A stretch of DNA of 32,040 bases from Thiobacillus sp. UBA3361 (GTDB taxonomy: Bacteria; Pseudomonadota; Gammaproteobacteria; Burkholderiales; Thiobacillaceae). The notes under the pieces were generated by a model. It was not told where the DNA came from and did no database searches. It worked only from the letters and a program-made list of their open reading frames with translations. This document shows positions 1-7,293 of the stretch, piece after piece. The position numbers and the translations under genes are program-made. The first letter of the stretch is position 1. Each line of letters starts with the position of its first letter. The stretch is taken from NCBI GenBank assembly GCA_002360535.1, contig DEQR01000031.1, forward strand, positions 6,901 through 38,940, in the 5' to 3' direction.

Positions 1-470
1 CCGACCAGACCAACCTGCTGGCACTGAACGCCGCCATCGAGGCAGCACGGGCCGGTGAACAGGGACGCGGCTTCGCGGTGGTGGCCGACGAGGTGCGCAA
101 GCTGGCTGAGCGCACCAGTCAGTCCACCCAGGAGATCTCGGGCATGCTCGAGGCGATCAGCAGCCGTTCCGGCGAGGCCGTGCACAGGATGGCACACAGC
201 CTCGCCCAGGTAACGCAGGCTGAAAAGGCGCTGGTCTAGATTTCCACGGCTGGCGACAACTCCGGCAAGGTGGTCGTGGAGATCAAGGACATCAACAGCG
301 CCCTGCAGGAACAGCGGGTGGCCAGTTCGGACATCGCCCGCCACGTGGAAGGCATCGCGCAGATGGCCGAAAGCAACGGCCATTCCGTCAAGCACATGGC
401 GGAGGCCGTGCGCAACCTGGAAGACCTTTCCGGCCATCTCGACGGCCTGGTGAGCCGCTTCCGCATCTGA
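1..470 (+). pseudogene. Methyl-accepting chemotaxis protein, C-terminal part, interrupted by an in-frame TAG
   Basis: The reading frame starting at base 3 encodes the MCP signalling hairpin. It opens with QTNLLALNAAIEAARAGE, continues through GFAVVADEVRKLAERT and ends with the usual distal coiled coil (DIARHVEGIAQMAE, then LVSRFRI) at a TGA at 468-470. This cytoplasmic domain binds CheW and CheA in receptor arrays. An amber TAG at 237-239 splits the frame after about 78 visible codons, and the same frame continues after it with normal MCP sequence. A single C-to-T change from CAG would explain it. The 5' part lies outside the window, so ligand type and membrane topology are unknown. Either the gene is a recent pseudogene or the base is a sequencing error; a truncated product would keep the CheA/CheW-binding tip but lose part of the helical hairpin. 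Confidence 0.85.
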
Positions 471-554
471 AACCGCGGGGCCGCCGCGCACCGTCCGCCA
501 CGGGCGATCCCGGCCTGGACGGCCGGGGACGCACGGCCCCCAGAACCGCCTTGC

Positions 555-572
555 GCCGGCGCTTCCGCCGGC
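555..572 (+). terminator. GC-rich hairpin after the MCP gene
   Basis: GCCGGCG (555-561) and CGCCGGC (566-572) form a perfect 7-bp stem with a CTTC loop. No T-tract follows, so it is at best a weak terminator for the MCP transcript. The rest of 471-671 shows nothing recognisable. Confidence 0.3.
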
Positions 573-671
573 ACGCGTCCACCGGTTCGCTGACCGACGA
601 CCGGCGGGGAGGATGCCTCACGGCGCGATCGGCGGCAGAATGAAGCCTTCACGCCACCCGTCACGCCCGCC

Positions 672-3353
672 ATGACCACGCCCACCCCAAACGACACCCT
701 GCGGCTTGCCACCGGCCACAGCCGCTGGCTGGCCAACCGCCTGCAGGCCAGGCCGGAACTGGGCGAATGGCTATGCACCGCGATCCACGAACCGCTCGGC
801 CGGGACTGGATGCAGGACCATCTGGCCGGCCGGGCCGGCACGGACGAGGACAGCCTCAAGCGTGCCCTGCGCGACCTGCGCCAGCGGACGATGGCCTTGC
901 TCATCGTCCGCGACCTCGCCGGCCTGGCCGACCTGGGCGAGGTCACGCGGACCTGCACCGACTTGGCCGAAGTCACGGTGCGGACCGCCCTGGACTGGCA
1001 CCACCGCGACCTGGCCGATATCCACGGCGAACCCCAGGATGCCCAGGGCCGGCCGCAGCGCCTGATCGTGGTCGGCATGGGCAAGCTGGGCGGCCGGGAG
1101 CTGAACGTCTCCTCGGACATCGACCTGATCTTCGTCTATCCCCGCGCCGGCGAGACCGCCGGACCGCGCCGTCTGGACAACCATGAGTTCTTCACCCGCC
1201 TGGGCAAGCGGCTGATCGCCGCCCTCAACGACGCCACCGGCGACGGCTTCGTGTTCCGCGTCGATATGCGCCTGCGCCCCTACGGCGACTCCGGTCCGCT
1301 GGTGTCCAGCTTCGCCATGCTGGAGGAATACTTCTACGCCCAGGCGCGGGAGTGGGAGCGCTACGCCTGGATCAAGGCGCGCGCCATCGCCGGCGAGCGC
1401 ATCGACGAGCTGGAGGCGTTGCGCAAGCCCTTCGTATTCCGCAAATACCTGGATTTCGGCGCCTTCGCCGCCATGCGCGACCTGCACGCGCAGATCCGCC
1501 GCGAGGTGGCGCGCAAGGAGATGCTGGACAACATCAAGCTGGGGCCGGGCGGCATCCGCGAGGTCGAATTCATCGCCCAGGTGTTCCAGCTCATCCGCGG
1601 CGGCCGCGAGCCCAAGCTTCAACACCGTCCCACCCGTGACATCCTGCGCCGCCTGGCCGAGCTGGGCCTGCTGCCGCAGGCGACGGCCGTCCAGCTGGAC
1701 GAGGCCTACGTCTTCCTGCGCAACCTGGAGCACCGGCTGCAATACCTGGACGACGCCCAGACGCAGCGCCTGCCGCACGGCCTGGAAGACCGCCGCCTGA
1801 TCGCCGCGGCGATGAATTTCACTGACTGGGAAGGCTTCGAGGCCCATCTGAACACCTTGCGCAAGCGCGTCTCCAACCAGTTCGAGCAGGTCTTCGGCGC
1901 CCCCCAGGAGGACCAGTCCAGCCACCCCCTGGCAAACCTGTGCGAATTGCCCGATGCGGCCGCCCTGGAACGGATGGCCGAACTGGGTTATCGGCAACCG
2001 GAATCCAGCCTGGCGCTGCTGCATGGCCTGCGCCGCAGCGGCCGCTACGCCGGCCTGCCGGCCGCCAACAAGGCCGCCCTGGACGGCCTGTTGCCCCCAC
2101 TGGTGGAGGTGGCCGCCCGCCAGCCCAACCCGGACGATACCCTGGCGCGCATCCTCACCCTGCTGGAGGCCATCGCCCGCCGCGCCCCTTACCTGCAACT
2201 GCTGCGCGAATATCCCCAGACACTGACCCAGGTCGCGCGCATGGTGAGCGCCAGCCCGTGGGCCGCCCAGTACCTGACCCGCCAACCCTTCCTGCTCGAC
2301 GAGCTGCTCGACGCGCGCAGCCTTTACGCGCCGCCCGACTGGGAAGAAGCCCGCTCCTTCCTGAAAGAACGTCTGGCCAACTACGCCGGCGACGTGGAAC
2401 GGCAGATGGACGAGCTGCGCCACTTCAAGCAGAGCGAGTCCTTCCGGCTGCTGGCCCAGGATCTCACCGGCCAGCTGAGCATCGAGCACCTCTCCGACCA
2501 CCTATCGGCGCTCGCCGACCTGGTGCTGCAGGCCAATCTCGATTTGATCTGGGCCAGCCTGCCCGGCAGGCATCGCGACACGCCCGCCTTCGCGGTCATC
2601 GCCTACGGCAAGCTGGGCGGCAAGGAACTGGGCTATGCCTCTGACCTGGACATGGTGTTCCTCTACGACGACGACCATCCCGATGCCCAGGAGATCTACG
2701 CGCGGCTGGCCAAACGGCTCAATACCTCCATGAGCACCCTGACCGCCGCCGGCGTCCTTTACGAGACCGATCTCCGGCTTCGTCCCGACGGCGCCTCCGG
2801 CCTGCTGGTGAGCACCGTCGAGGCGTTCGACGACTACCAGCGCCACCACGCCTGGACCTGGGAGCACCAGGCCCTCACCCGCGCCCGCTACTGCTGCGGC
2901 GACCCGGCGGTGGGCGCGCGCTTCGAGGCGATCCGCGACGCCGTGCTGCGCCAGCCGCGCAAGTCCGCCGAATTGCGCGACAAGGTACTGGAGATGCGCC
3001 GGAAGATGCGCGACGGCCACCCCAACCCCAGCGGCGATTTCGACGTCAAGCACGACCCCGGCGGCCTGGTGGACGTGGAGTTCACCGTCCAATACCTGGT
3101 TCTGGCACACGCCGCGGCCCACCCGGCTCTGACCGCCAACATCGGCAACATCGCCCTGCTGAAGCGCTGCGCCGAACTGGGCCTGCTGCCCGAGGAAGTC
3201 GCCCTTCCGGCCGCTGACGCCTACCGCGAGTTGCGCCGCCTGCAACACGCCGCCAAATTGCAGAACGGGGAGTTCGGCCGCGCACCCCACGCCCAGGCCG
3301 CCGCCAGTGCCGCGGCGGTGCGCCGGCTGTGGGAAACGGTGTTCGGTGCCTAG
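672..3353 (+). CDS. glnE: Bifunctional glutamine synthetase adenylyltransferase/deadenylylase GlnE
   Basis: GlnE adds AMP to or removes it from a tyrosine of glutamine synthetase in response to PII and glutamine, setting ammonia assimilation in the cytoplasm. The 893-residue protein has the expected duplicated architecture. The N-terminal adenylyl-removing nucleotidyltransferase carries GMGKLGGRELNVSSDIDLIF at about residues 135-154, followed by PGGIREVEFIAQVFQLIRGG. The C-terminal adenylylating domain carries AYGKLGGKELGYASDLDMVF near residue 643, followed by DPGGLVDVEFTVQYL. Both G-x-D-x-D catalytic signatures are intact. The length is slightly below the 946 residues of the E. coli enzyme, with the difference mostly at the N-terminus. 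The ATG at 672 lacks a clear Shine-Dalgarno sequence, but no better start is seen. It is transcribed with the downstream genes or alone; no PII gene is nearby. Confidence 0.97.
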   Translation: MTTPTPNDTLRLATGHSRWLANRLQARPELGEWLCTAIHEPLGRDWMQDHLAGRAGTDEDSLKRALRDLRQRTMALLIVRDLAGLADLGEVTRTCTDLAEVTVRTALDWHHRDLADIHGEPQDAQGRPQRLIVVGMGKLGGRELNVSSDIDLIFVYPRAGETAGPRRLDNHEFFTRLGKRLIAALNDATGDGFVFRVDMRLRPYGDSGPLVSSFAMLEEYFYAQAREWERYAWIKARAIAGERIDELEALRKPFVFRKYLDFGAFAAMRDLHAQIRREVARKEMLDNIKLGPGGIREVEFIAQVFQLIRGGREPKLQHRPTRDILRRLAELGLLPQATAVQLDEAYVFLRNLEHRLQYLDDAQTQRLPHGLEDRRLIAAAMNFTDWEGFEAHLNTLRKRVSNQFEQVFGAPQEDQSSHPLANLCELPDAAALERMAELGYRQPESSLALLHGLRRSGRYAGLPAANKAALDGLLPPLVEVAARQPNPDDTLARILTLLEAIARRAPYLQLLREYPQTLTQVARMVSASPWAAQYLTRQPFLLDELLDARSLYAPPDWEEARSFLKERLANYAGDVERQMDELRHFKQSESFRLLAQDLTGQLSIEHLSDHLSALADLVLQANLDLIWASLPGRHRDTPAFAVIAYGKLGGKELGYASDLDMVFLYDDDHPDAQEIYARLAKRLNTSMSTLTAAGVLYETDLRLRPDGASGLLVSTVEAFDDYQRHHAWTWEHQALTRARYCCGDPAVGARFEAIRDAVLRQPRKSAELRDKVLEMRRKMRDGHPNPSGDFDVKHDPGGLVDVEFTVQYLVLAHAAAHPALTANIGNIALLKRCAELGLLPEEVALPAADAYRELRRLQHAAKLQNGEFGRAPHAQAAASAAAVRRLWETVFGA

Positions 3354-3387
3354 TCCCGATCATCCCTAACCCGCGCGTCCTTCCGCC

Positions 3388-4001
3388 ATGCGCCTGCCCG
3401 GCAAGTTCAGCGATCAATCCAACCGCCTCTACCTGGCATTCCTGGTGACCGCCGTGGTGCCCCTGGCCATCGCCGGCCTGGTGGGCATCCACTACTCCAT
3501 CCAGGCCCTGCGCGACGAAACACTGTCCCATCTGGACCAGGAGGTGGCCAGCCGGGCCGAGACGGTGAGCCGCTTCATGGAGCAACTGGCCAGCGAGGTG
3601 CTCTACCTCAGTGCATCCACTGCCCTGGATGCCTTGGTGGAAAACCCTACAGAGCAAGCCAGAACGCAATTGGAGAGCAACTTTGCGGTCTTCGCCACAG
3701 CATATCCCTACATCTACCAGCTACGTTACTTGAACACAGTAGGGCGGGAGGTAGTGAGGGTGGATCGCCGGGAGGACGGTCTGGTCCTGGTACCGCCCTC
3801 CGCCCTCCAGGACAAGGGCGACCGTTACTATTTCCGCGAGGCCATGGCCCTGGCGCCCGGGCAAATCTATGTTTCCCCCCCGGATCTCAACATCGAGCAT
3901 GGACAGGTGGAAACCCCCGAACGCCCCGTGGTACGTGTGGCGACGCCCGTGGCCGACGCTCAGGGCAGGATAAGGGGATTGCTGATCATCAATCTGCATG
4001 C
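3388..4001 (+). pseudogene. Truncated membrane sensor with Cache-type extracellular domain
   Basis: The open frame begins MRLPGKFSDQSNRLYLAF, has one clear transmembrane helix at about residues 15-37, a helical linker, and a periplasmic PDC/Cache-like sensor domain. Recognisable parts are the YIYQLRYLNTVGREVVRVD strand pattern and DKGDRYYFREAM, followed by VVRVATPV and GLLIINLHA. Proteins of this type normally continue into a second membrane helix and a kinase, GGDEF or MCP output domain. Here homology stops at about 3999-4002, and the frame then reads out of phase through an FKBP gene until a stop at 4105-4107. The output half is therefore missing and the gene is almost certainly non-functional. 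Base composition around 3640-3770 is noticeably less GC-rich than the flanks. The junction may be a genomic deletion or an assembly join. Confidence 0.75.
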
Positions 4002-4430
4002 GGTGACATCGTCACTATCCACTTCACCGGCAAGACCGCCGATGGCAATGTGTTCGAGACCACGGAAAAGGACAAACCGCGCCAAGTGCACATCGGCGCC
4101 AACCTGATCCTGCCCGCCTTGGAGCAGGCGCTGATTGGCATGAAGGCCGGCGAGAAGAAGACCTTCACGGTGAAGGCGGAGCAGGCCTTCGGCCCGCGCG
4201 TCGAGGACGAGACCATGATCCAGGTGAACTACAAGGCCAACCAGCCCCACGCCATGAACTACGAGGTGGGGCAGAAGCTCACCGCCAATATCGAGTACCC
4301 CGACGGCAGCAAGGCGCAGCGCGAGGTGACCATCATCGCCTTGGACGACAAGACCTTCACCGTCGATGCCAACCACCCGCTGGCAGGCAAGGACCTGAAA
4401 TTCGAGGTGCACATGCTGAAAATTCAGTAG
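4002..4430 (+). pseudogene. FKBP-type peptidyl-prolyl isomerase (SlyD/SlpA-like), start codon lost
   Basis: The frame reads GDIVTIHFTGKTADGNVFE and then ALIGMKAGEKKTFTVKAEQAFGP, and ends with the family signature VDANHPLAGKDLKFEV. These are the FKBP fold plus inserted flap of SlyD/SlpA-type prolyl isomerases and chaperones. The domain is complete except for the first few residues. No ATG, GTG or TTG occurs in frame between the sensor fragment and the GTG at 4050, and starting there would remove the first beta strand. The only nearby rare-start possibility, an ATT at 3978, has its AAGGGG directly abutting, so spacing is wrong. Homology begins exactly where the sensor homology ends, so both genes seem to have been cut by one event. 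If the join is an assembly artefact, the real gene is probably intact and about 145 residues long. Confidence 0.8.
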
Positions 4431-4521
4431 CGCGGGGCACCCCGGCGGCACGGGGCGATTCATCCCGCCGCCCGGCCTGGGCTAGAATTGCCTTTTGCTT
4501 GTATCGACTGGAGTTTTCATC

Positions 4522-5442
4522 ATGTCCATGGCCGACCGCGACGGTCTCATCTGGTATGACGGGCAAATGGTCCCCTGGCGGGAGGCCACCACCCACGTGC
4601 TCACCCACACCCTGCACTACGGCATGGGGGTGTTCGAGGGGGTGCGCGCCTACCAGACCCCCGGCGGCCCGGCCATCTTCCGGCTCCAGGACCACACCGA
4701 CCGGCTGTTCCGCTCCGCCCACATCCTGGGCATGAAGATGCCCTTCGACAAAGCCACCTTGAACGCCGCGCAAAAGGCGGTGGTCAAGGCCAACAACCTG
4801 GATTCCGGCTACCTGCGCCCCATGGCCTTCTACGGCGCCGAGGCCATGGGCATCTCCGCCAAAACCCTGTCGGTGCACGTCATCGTCGCCGCCTGGCCCT
4901 GGGGCGCCTATCTGGGCCAGGCCGCCCTGGAGCACGGCATCCGCGTCAAGACCTCCTCCTTCGCCCGGCACCACGTGAACATCACCATGTGCAAGGCCAA
5001 GGCCAACGGCAACTACATGAACTCCATCCTGGCCCACCGGGAGGCGGAGACCGACGGCTACGACGAAGCCCTACTGCTGGATGTCGATGGCTTCGTGGCG
5101 GAAGGTTCAGGCGAGAACATCTTCATCATCCGCAAGGGCAAGATGTACACCCCGGACCTGACCAGTGCCCTGGAAGGCATCACCCGCGACACCCTCATCC
5201 AGCTGGCCGGCGAGGTCGGCCTGCCGGTGATCGAGAAGCGCATCACCCGGGACGAGGTCTATTCTGCCGACGAGGCCTTCTTCACCGGCACCGCCGCCGA
5301 GGTGACGCCGATCCGGGAACTGGACAACCGTGCCATCGGCAACGGCGACCGCGGCCCACTCACCGCCCGCCTGCAGGCCATGTATTTCGACTGCGTGCAG
5401 GGCCGCGCGGAGAAGCATGCCGCCTGGCTGGAACATGTCTGA
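4522..5442 (+). CDS. ilvE: Branched-chain amino acid aminotransferase IlvE
   Basis: This PLP enzyme transfers amino groups between glutamate and the keto acids of leucine, isoleucine and valine, the last step of their synthesis. The 306-residue protein matches class IV fold-type aminotransferases: THTLHYGMGVFEGVRAY near residue 30, the PLP lysine in KAKANGNY at about residue 160, EGSGENIFII, GITRDTL, and FTGTAAEVTPI. The ATG at 4522 was chosen over in-frame codons further upstream because CTGGAG lies about 9 bases before it and homologues begin with a short MSMADRDG-like leader. A TAGAAT hexamer at 4482-4487 may be its -10 element, although no convincing -35 is present. The next gene starts within or just after its stop codon, so the two are translationally linked. 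Confidence 0.96.
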   Translation: MSMADRDGLIWYDGQMVPWREATTHVLTHTLHYGMGVFEGVRAYQTPGGPAIFRLQDHTDRLFRSAHILGMKMPFDKATLNAAQKAVVKANNLDSGYLRPMAFYGAEAMGISAKTLSVHVIVAAWPWGAYLGQAALEHGIRVKTSSFARHHVNITMCKAKANGNYMNSILAHREAETDGYDEALLLDVDGFVAEGSGENIFIIRKGKMYTPDLTSALEGITRDTLIQLAGEVGLPVIEKRITRDEVYSADEAFFTGTAAEVTPIRELDNRAIGNGDRGPLTARLQAMYFDCVQGRAEKHAAWLEHV

Positions 5443-5452
5443 GGAGACCGTC

Positions 5453-5653
5453 GTGAGCGAAGCCGCGAATACCCAGTCGGTCGTCGAGGTGGAGGCCAAG
5501 GACCTGCCCCTGCACTGCCCCATGCCCGGCCAGAGCCTGTGGAACAGTCATCCCCGCGTGTTCCTACCTATCGAACAGAAGGGCGAGGCCCTCTGCCCCT
5601 ACTGCGGCACCCTGTACAAACTCAAGGGCGGCCCCGTCGCCCACCACCACTGA
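5453..5653 (+). CDS. Small zinc-finger protein, zf-CHCC family
   Basis: The 66-residue protein has the C-H-C-C zinc ligand pattern of the zf-CHCC domain: LPLHCPMPG, WNSHPRVFLPI and LCPYCGTLYKLKG. The same fold is found in the mitochondrial complex I subunit NDUFS6; the bacterial proteins have no assigned role and often lie beside ilvE in betaproteobacteria. I chose the GTG at 5453 because GAGGAG at 5441-5446 is well spaced in front of it. An ATG at 5435 overlapping the end of ilvE is in the same frame and would add six residues. The protein ends in a histidine run (VAHHH). It is cytoplasmic, with no signal peptide or membrane helix, and sits 11 bases before the DUF302 gene, so the three genes form an operon with ilvE. 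Confidence 0.85.
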   Translation: MSEAANTQSVVEVEAKDLPLHCPMPGQSLWNSHPRVFLPIEQKGEALCPYCGTLYKLKGGPVAHHH

Positions 5654-5664
5654 AGGGAGTCCCC

Positions 5665-6201
5665 ATGAAAAAGTCCCTCCTGGCCCTGGCCGCCATCCTG
5701 ACCCTGTCCACCCCCGTCCTGGCCCAGCAGCCCGCCGCGCCCCAGGCGCCCATGCCGCAGATGACCAAGGAACAGATGCAGCAGGTCATGATGCGCCAGA
5801 TGGCCATGATGGCCGCCATGTTCGACATGCGCGTCTCCCGGCTGGGCTTCGAGGAGACGGTGAACGCCCTGAAGACCGCCGCCGAAAAGCGCGGCTGGAA
5901 GGTGGATCGCATCCAGGACGTGCAGGCAGAGATGGTCAAGGCCGGCGTGAAGGATGCCCGGCCCATGAAGGTCCTGCACGGCTGCCCGCCCGGCGCCAAC
6001 GACAAGCTGGCCAAGGCCGGCCAGGGCAAGCTGCCGCCCCTGCCCTGCCGCTACACGGTGATGGACGACAAGGACGGCAAGGTGCGGGTCGTCAAACTGA
6101 ACACCGGCATGATCGCCAAAGCCAACCCGAGCGAAGTGGGCAAGGTACTGGGCGAGGTGGCCGCCGAGGAAGATGCCCTGTTGCAGGGGCTCGTGCAGTA
6201 G
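5665..6201 (+). CDS. Exported DUF302-domain protein with methionine-rich N-terminus
   Basis: The 178-residue protein starts MKKSLLALAAILTLSTPVLA, a clear Sec signal peptide cleaved near residue 20. A methionine-rich stretch follows (ten Met between about residues 30 and 55). The remainder, ETVNALKTAAEKRGWKVDRI and on to KVRVVKLNTGMIAK, fits the DUF302 fold, whose function is unknown. Two cysteines (about 107 in HGCPP and 128 in LPCRY) may form a disulfide in the periplasm. GAAGGGAG at 5652-5659 is a good ribosome binding site for the ATG at 5665. It is the last gene of the ilvE operon and is followed by a strong hairpin. A metal-binding role for the Met-rich part is only a suggestion. Confidence 0.8.
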   Translation: MKKSLLALAAILTLSTPVLAQQPAAPQAPMPQMTKEQMQQVMMRQMAMMAAMFDMRVSRLGFEETVNALKTAAEKRGWKVDRIQDVQAEMVKAGVKDARPMKVLHGCPPGANDKLAKAGQGKLPPLPCRYTVMDDKDGKVRVVKLNTGMIAKANPSEVGKVLGEVAAEEDALLQGLVQ

Positions 6202-6219
6202 CTGCCTCCTTCACCTGAA

Positions 6220-6254
6220 CAACAAACGCCGGCCTGACCGGCGTTTGTTGTTTA
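6220..6254 (+). terminator. Rho-independent terminator after the ilvE-DUF302 operon
   Basis: A perfect 13-bp inverted repeat (CAACAAACGCCGG at 6220-6232 and CCGGCGTTTGTTG at 6238-6250) with a 5-base loop is followed by TTTA. It lies 19 bases after the DUF302 stop. The T-tract is partly within the stem, and the symmetry suggests it could act in both directions. Confidence 0.75.
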
Positions 6255-6344
6255 TGACGATCGAAAAGCGCACCTTGTGCCCGTCAAGGTCATGGACTGC
6301 AGCTAAGCAGCCAGTCGCGAAAGAGGAAGAAATGGCCTGTTCGT

Positions 6345-6429
6345 TTAAGGGTTGTCCGATGCCTGCCCAGAACCACGAGCGTGTGAACGTGCCAATACCG
6401 CTGGCGGGTAGGCGTCGGACAACCCTTAA
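6345..6429. repeat. Imperfect inverted repeat, MITE- or REP-like
   Basis: The 24-base arm at 6345-6368 and its inverted partner at 6406-6429 match at 22 of 24 positions; the core is TTAAGGGTTGTCCGA. The spacer is 37 bases. The element lies between two transcription units, in an AT-richer gap. No transposase gene or target duplication is obvious, and no second copy was noticed in the window. Confidence 0.6.
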
Positions 6430-6554
6430 CTCCATCCCATCACACACAACTCATAGCGCATGAGCCTCCCTGGCAAATGTCCTCATATACATCAGTATAT
6501 TCACCGTTACTGTTGCGTTAAGGCACGGTAATTGCTTATTGCCGACATGTGAAA

Positions 6555-6570
6555 TGGCATTCTTCTTGTT
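6555..6570 (+). promoter_or_regulatory. Sigma-54-like (-24/-12) promoter
   Basis: TGGCATTCTTCTTGTT matches the RpoN consensus TGGCACG-N4-TTGCW in the -24 TGGCA part and most of the -12 part, with the C of TTGC replaced by T. It lies about 87 bases before the PEP-CTERM gene start. RpoN together with the PrsK/PrsR regulators is known to drive PEP-CTERM genes in related bacteria, which makes the match more plausible. Confidence 0.4.
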
Positions 6571-6656
6571 TTTTACCGCCAACTATTTCTGAAGTTGGCA
6601 TGAAACATGAATAGAAATGTTTTAACAATGAATGATTTTTCGAAAAGAGGTTTGAC

Positions 6657-7256
6657 ATGTGTGCAATCAATATCCGGGCAGCAACCATCCTGCTCACTCT
6701 CCTGTTGGGCGCGGAGATGGCCATAGCGGATGTAATTTGGACGGTGGACAGTGGAAAGCTTACAAAAGCGCAGGGCGTCAACGTGAGCGGTACCCTATAC
6801 GACGTGGAGTTTAAGGAGGGCACTTGCGCATCCGTGTTCGGTGCATGCGACACGGCTCATTTCGATTTCACCACCAGCGGTTTGGCGTTGGCGGCAAGCC
6901 AGGCGTTGGTTGATCAAGTGCTCATCAACATAGCCGGTTACCCATTTGATGACTCCCCAAACCTTACTTACGGCATTTCCTCTACCGTCCTCGCCAAACT
7001 GTTGACCCCATATACCACCTGGAACCTCGGACAGGGGCCAACGGTGGCAATCGCCGGTAACGAGAATGCCAGCGGTAGTGACGGTTCATCGGTCGGGAAC
7101 GACTTCACGGCCGGTTTTGATTCGACGGATTCCGGCACGTATGTGTGGGCTGATTGGGCGGTACAGCAAAATTCGGTACCCGAGCCAGGAACACTTTCGC
7201 TAGTCGCAGCGGCCATGTTCACAGCCGCTGCAGTGAGCCGAAGCCGCAAGAAGTAG
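6657..7256 (+). CDS. Exported PEP-CTERM protein of unknown function
   Basis: The 199-residue protein has an N-terminal signal peptide (about residues 1-24, ending EMAIA) and a C-terminal PEP-CTERM sorting signal: VPEPG, a hydrophobic helix TLSLVAAAMFTAAAV and a basic end SRSRKK. Such proteins are processed by an exosortase (EpsH/XrtA) and displayed on or released from the cell surface, usually in bacteria making exopolysaccharide. The central part is rich in Ser, Thr, Gly and Asp, has one close cysteine pair (CASVFGACD), and I do not recognise its family. AGAGG sits 7 bases before the ATG. No exosortase gene is in the window. Converging hemN ends 38 bases away; an inverted repeat GCGCACC/GGTGCGC (7256-7262 and 7300-7306) spans the gap. 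Confidence 0.85.
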   Translation: MCAINIRAATILLTLLLGAEMAIADVIWTVDSGKLTKAQGVNVSGTLYDVEFKEGTCASVFGACDTAHFDFTTSGLALAASQALVDQVLINIAGYPFDDSPNLTYGISSTVLAKLLTPYTTWNLGQGPTVAIAGNENASGSDGSSVGNDFTAGFDSTDSGTYVWADWAVQQNSVPEPGTLSLVAAAMFTAAAVSRSRKK

Positions 7257-7293
7257 CGCACCTGACCGTTGCGACAGGTCGGCTCCGGGACAC

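Larger units (their letters stand above)
6255..6656. other. AT-richer intergenic stretch without a recognisable gene
   Basis: Apart from the inverted-repeat element and the promoter listed separately, I see no coding signal here. Short open frames have no family resemblance and atypical codon use. The lower GC content from about 6480 to 6660 contrasts with both flanks and suggests acquired or relaxed sequence. Confidence 0.5.

Noticed and set aside
4050..4430. Intact FKBP gene starting at the GTG at 4050
   Set aside because: This start would discard the first beta strand GDIVTIHFTGK, which is present in frame upstream, and no ribosome binding site precedes it.
6343..6430. Integron attC site
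   Set aside because: The inverted repeat begins GTTTAAG and ends CTTAAC, so core-like sequences point the wrong way for attC, and there is no integrase or cassette.
6256..6463. Small plus-strand frame covering the inverted repeat
   Set aside because: It includes both arms of the repeat, has no ribosome binding site and no recognisable sequence.
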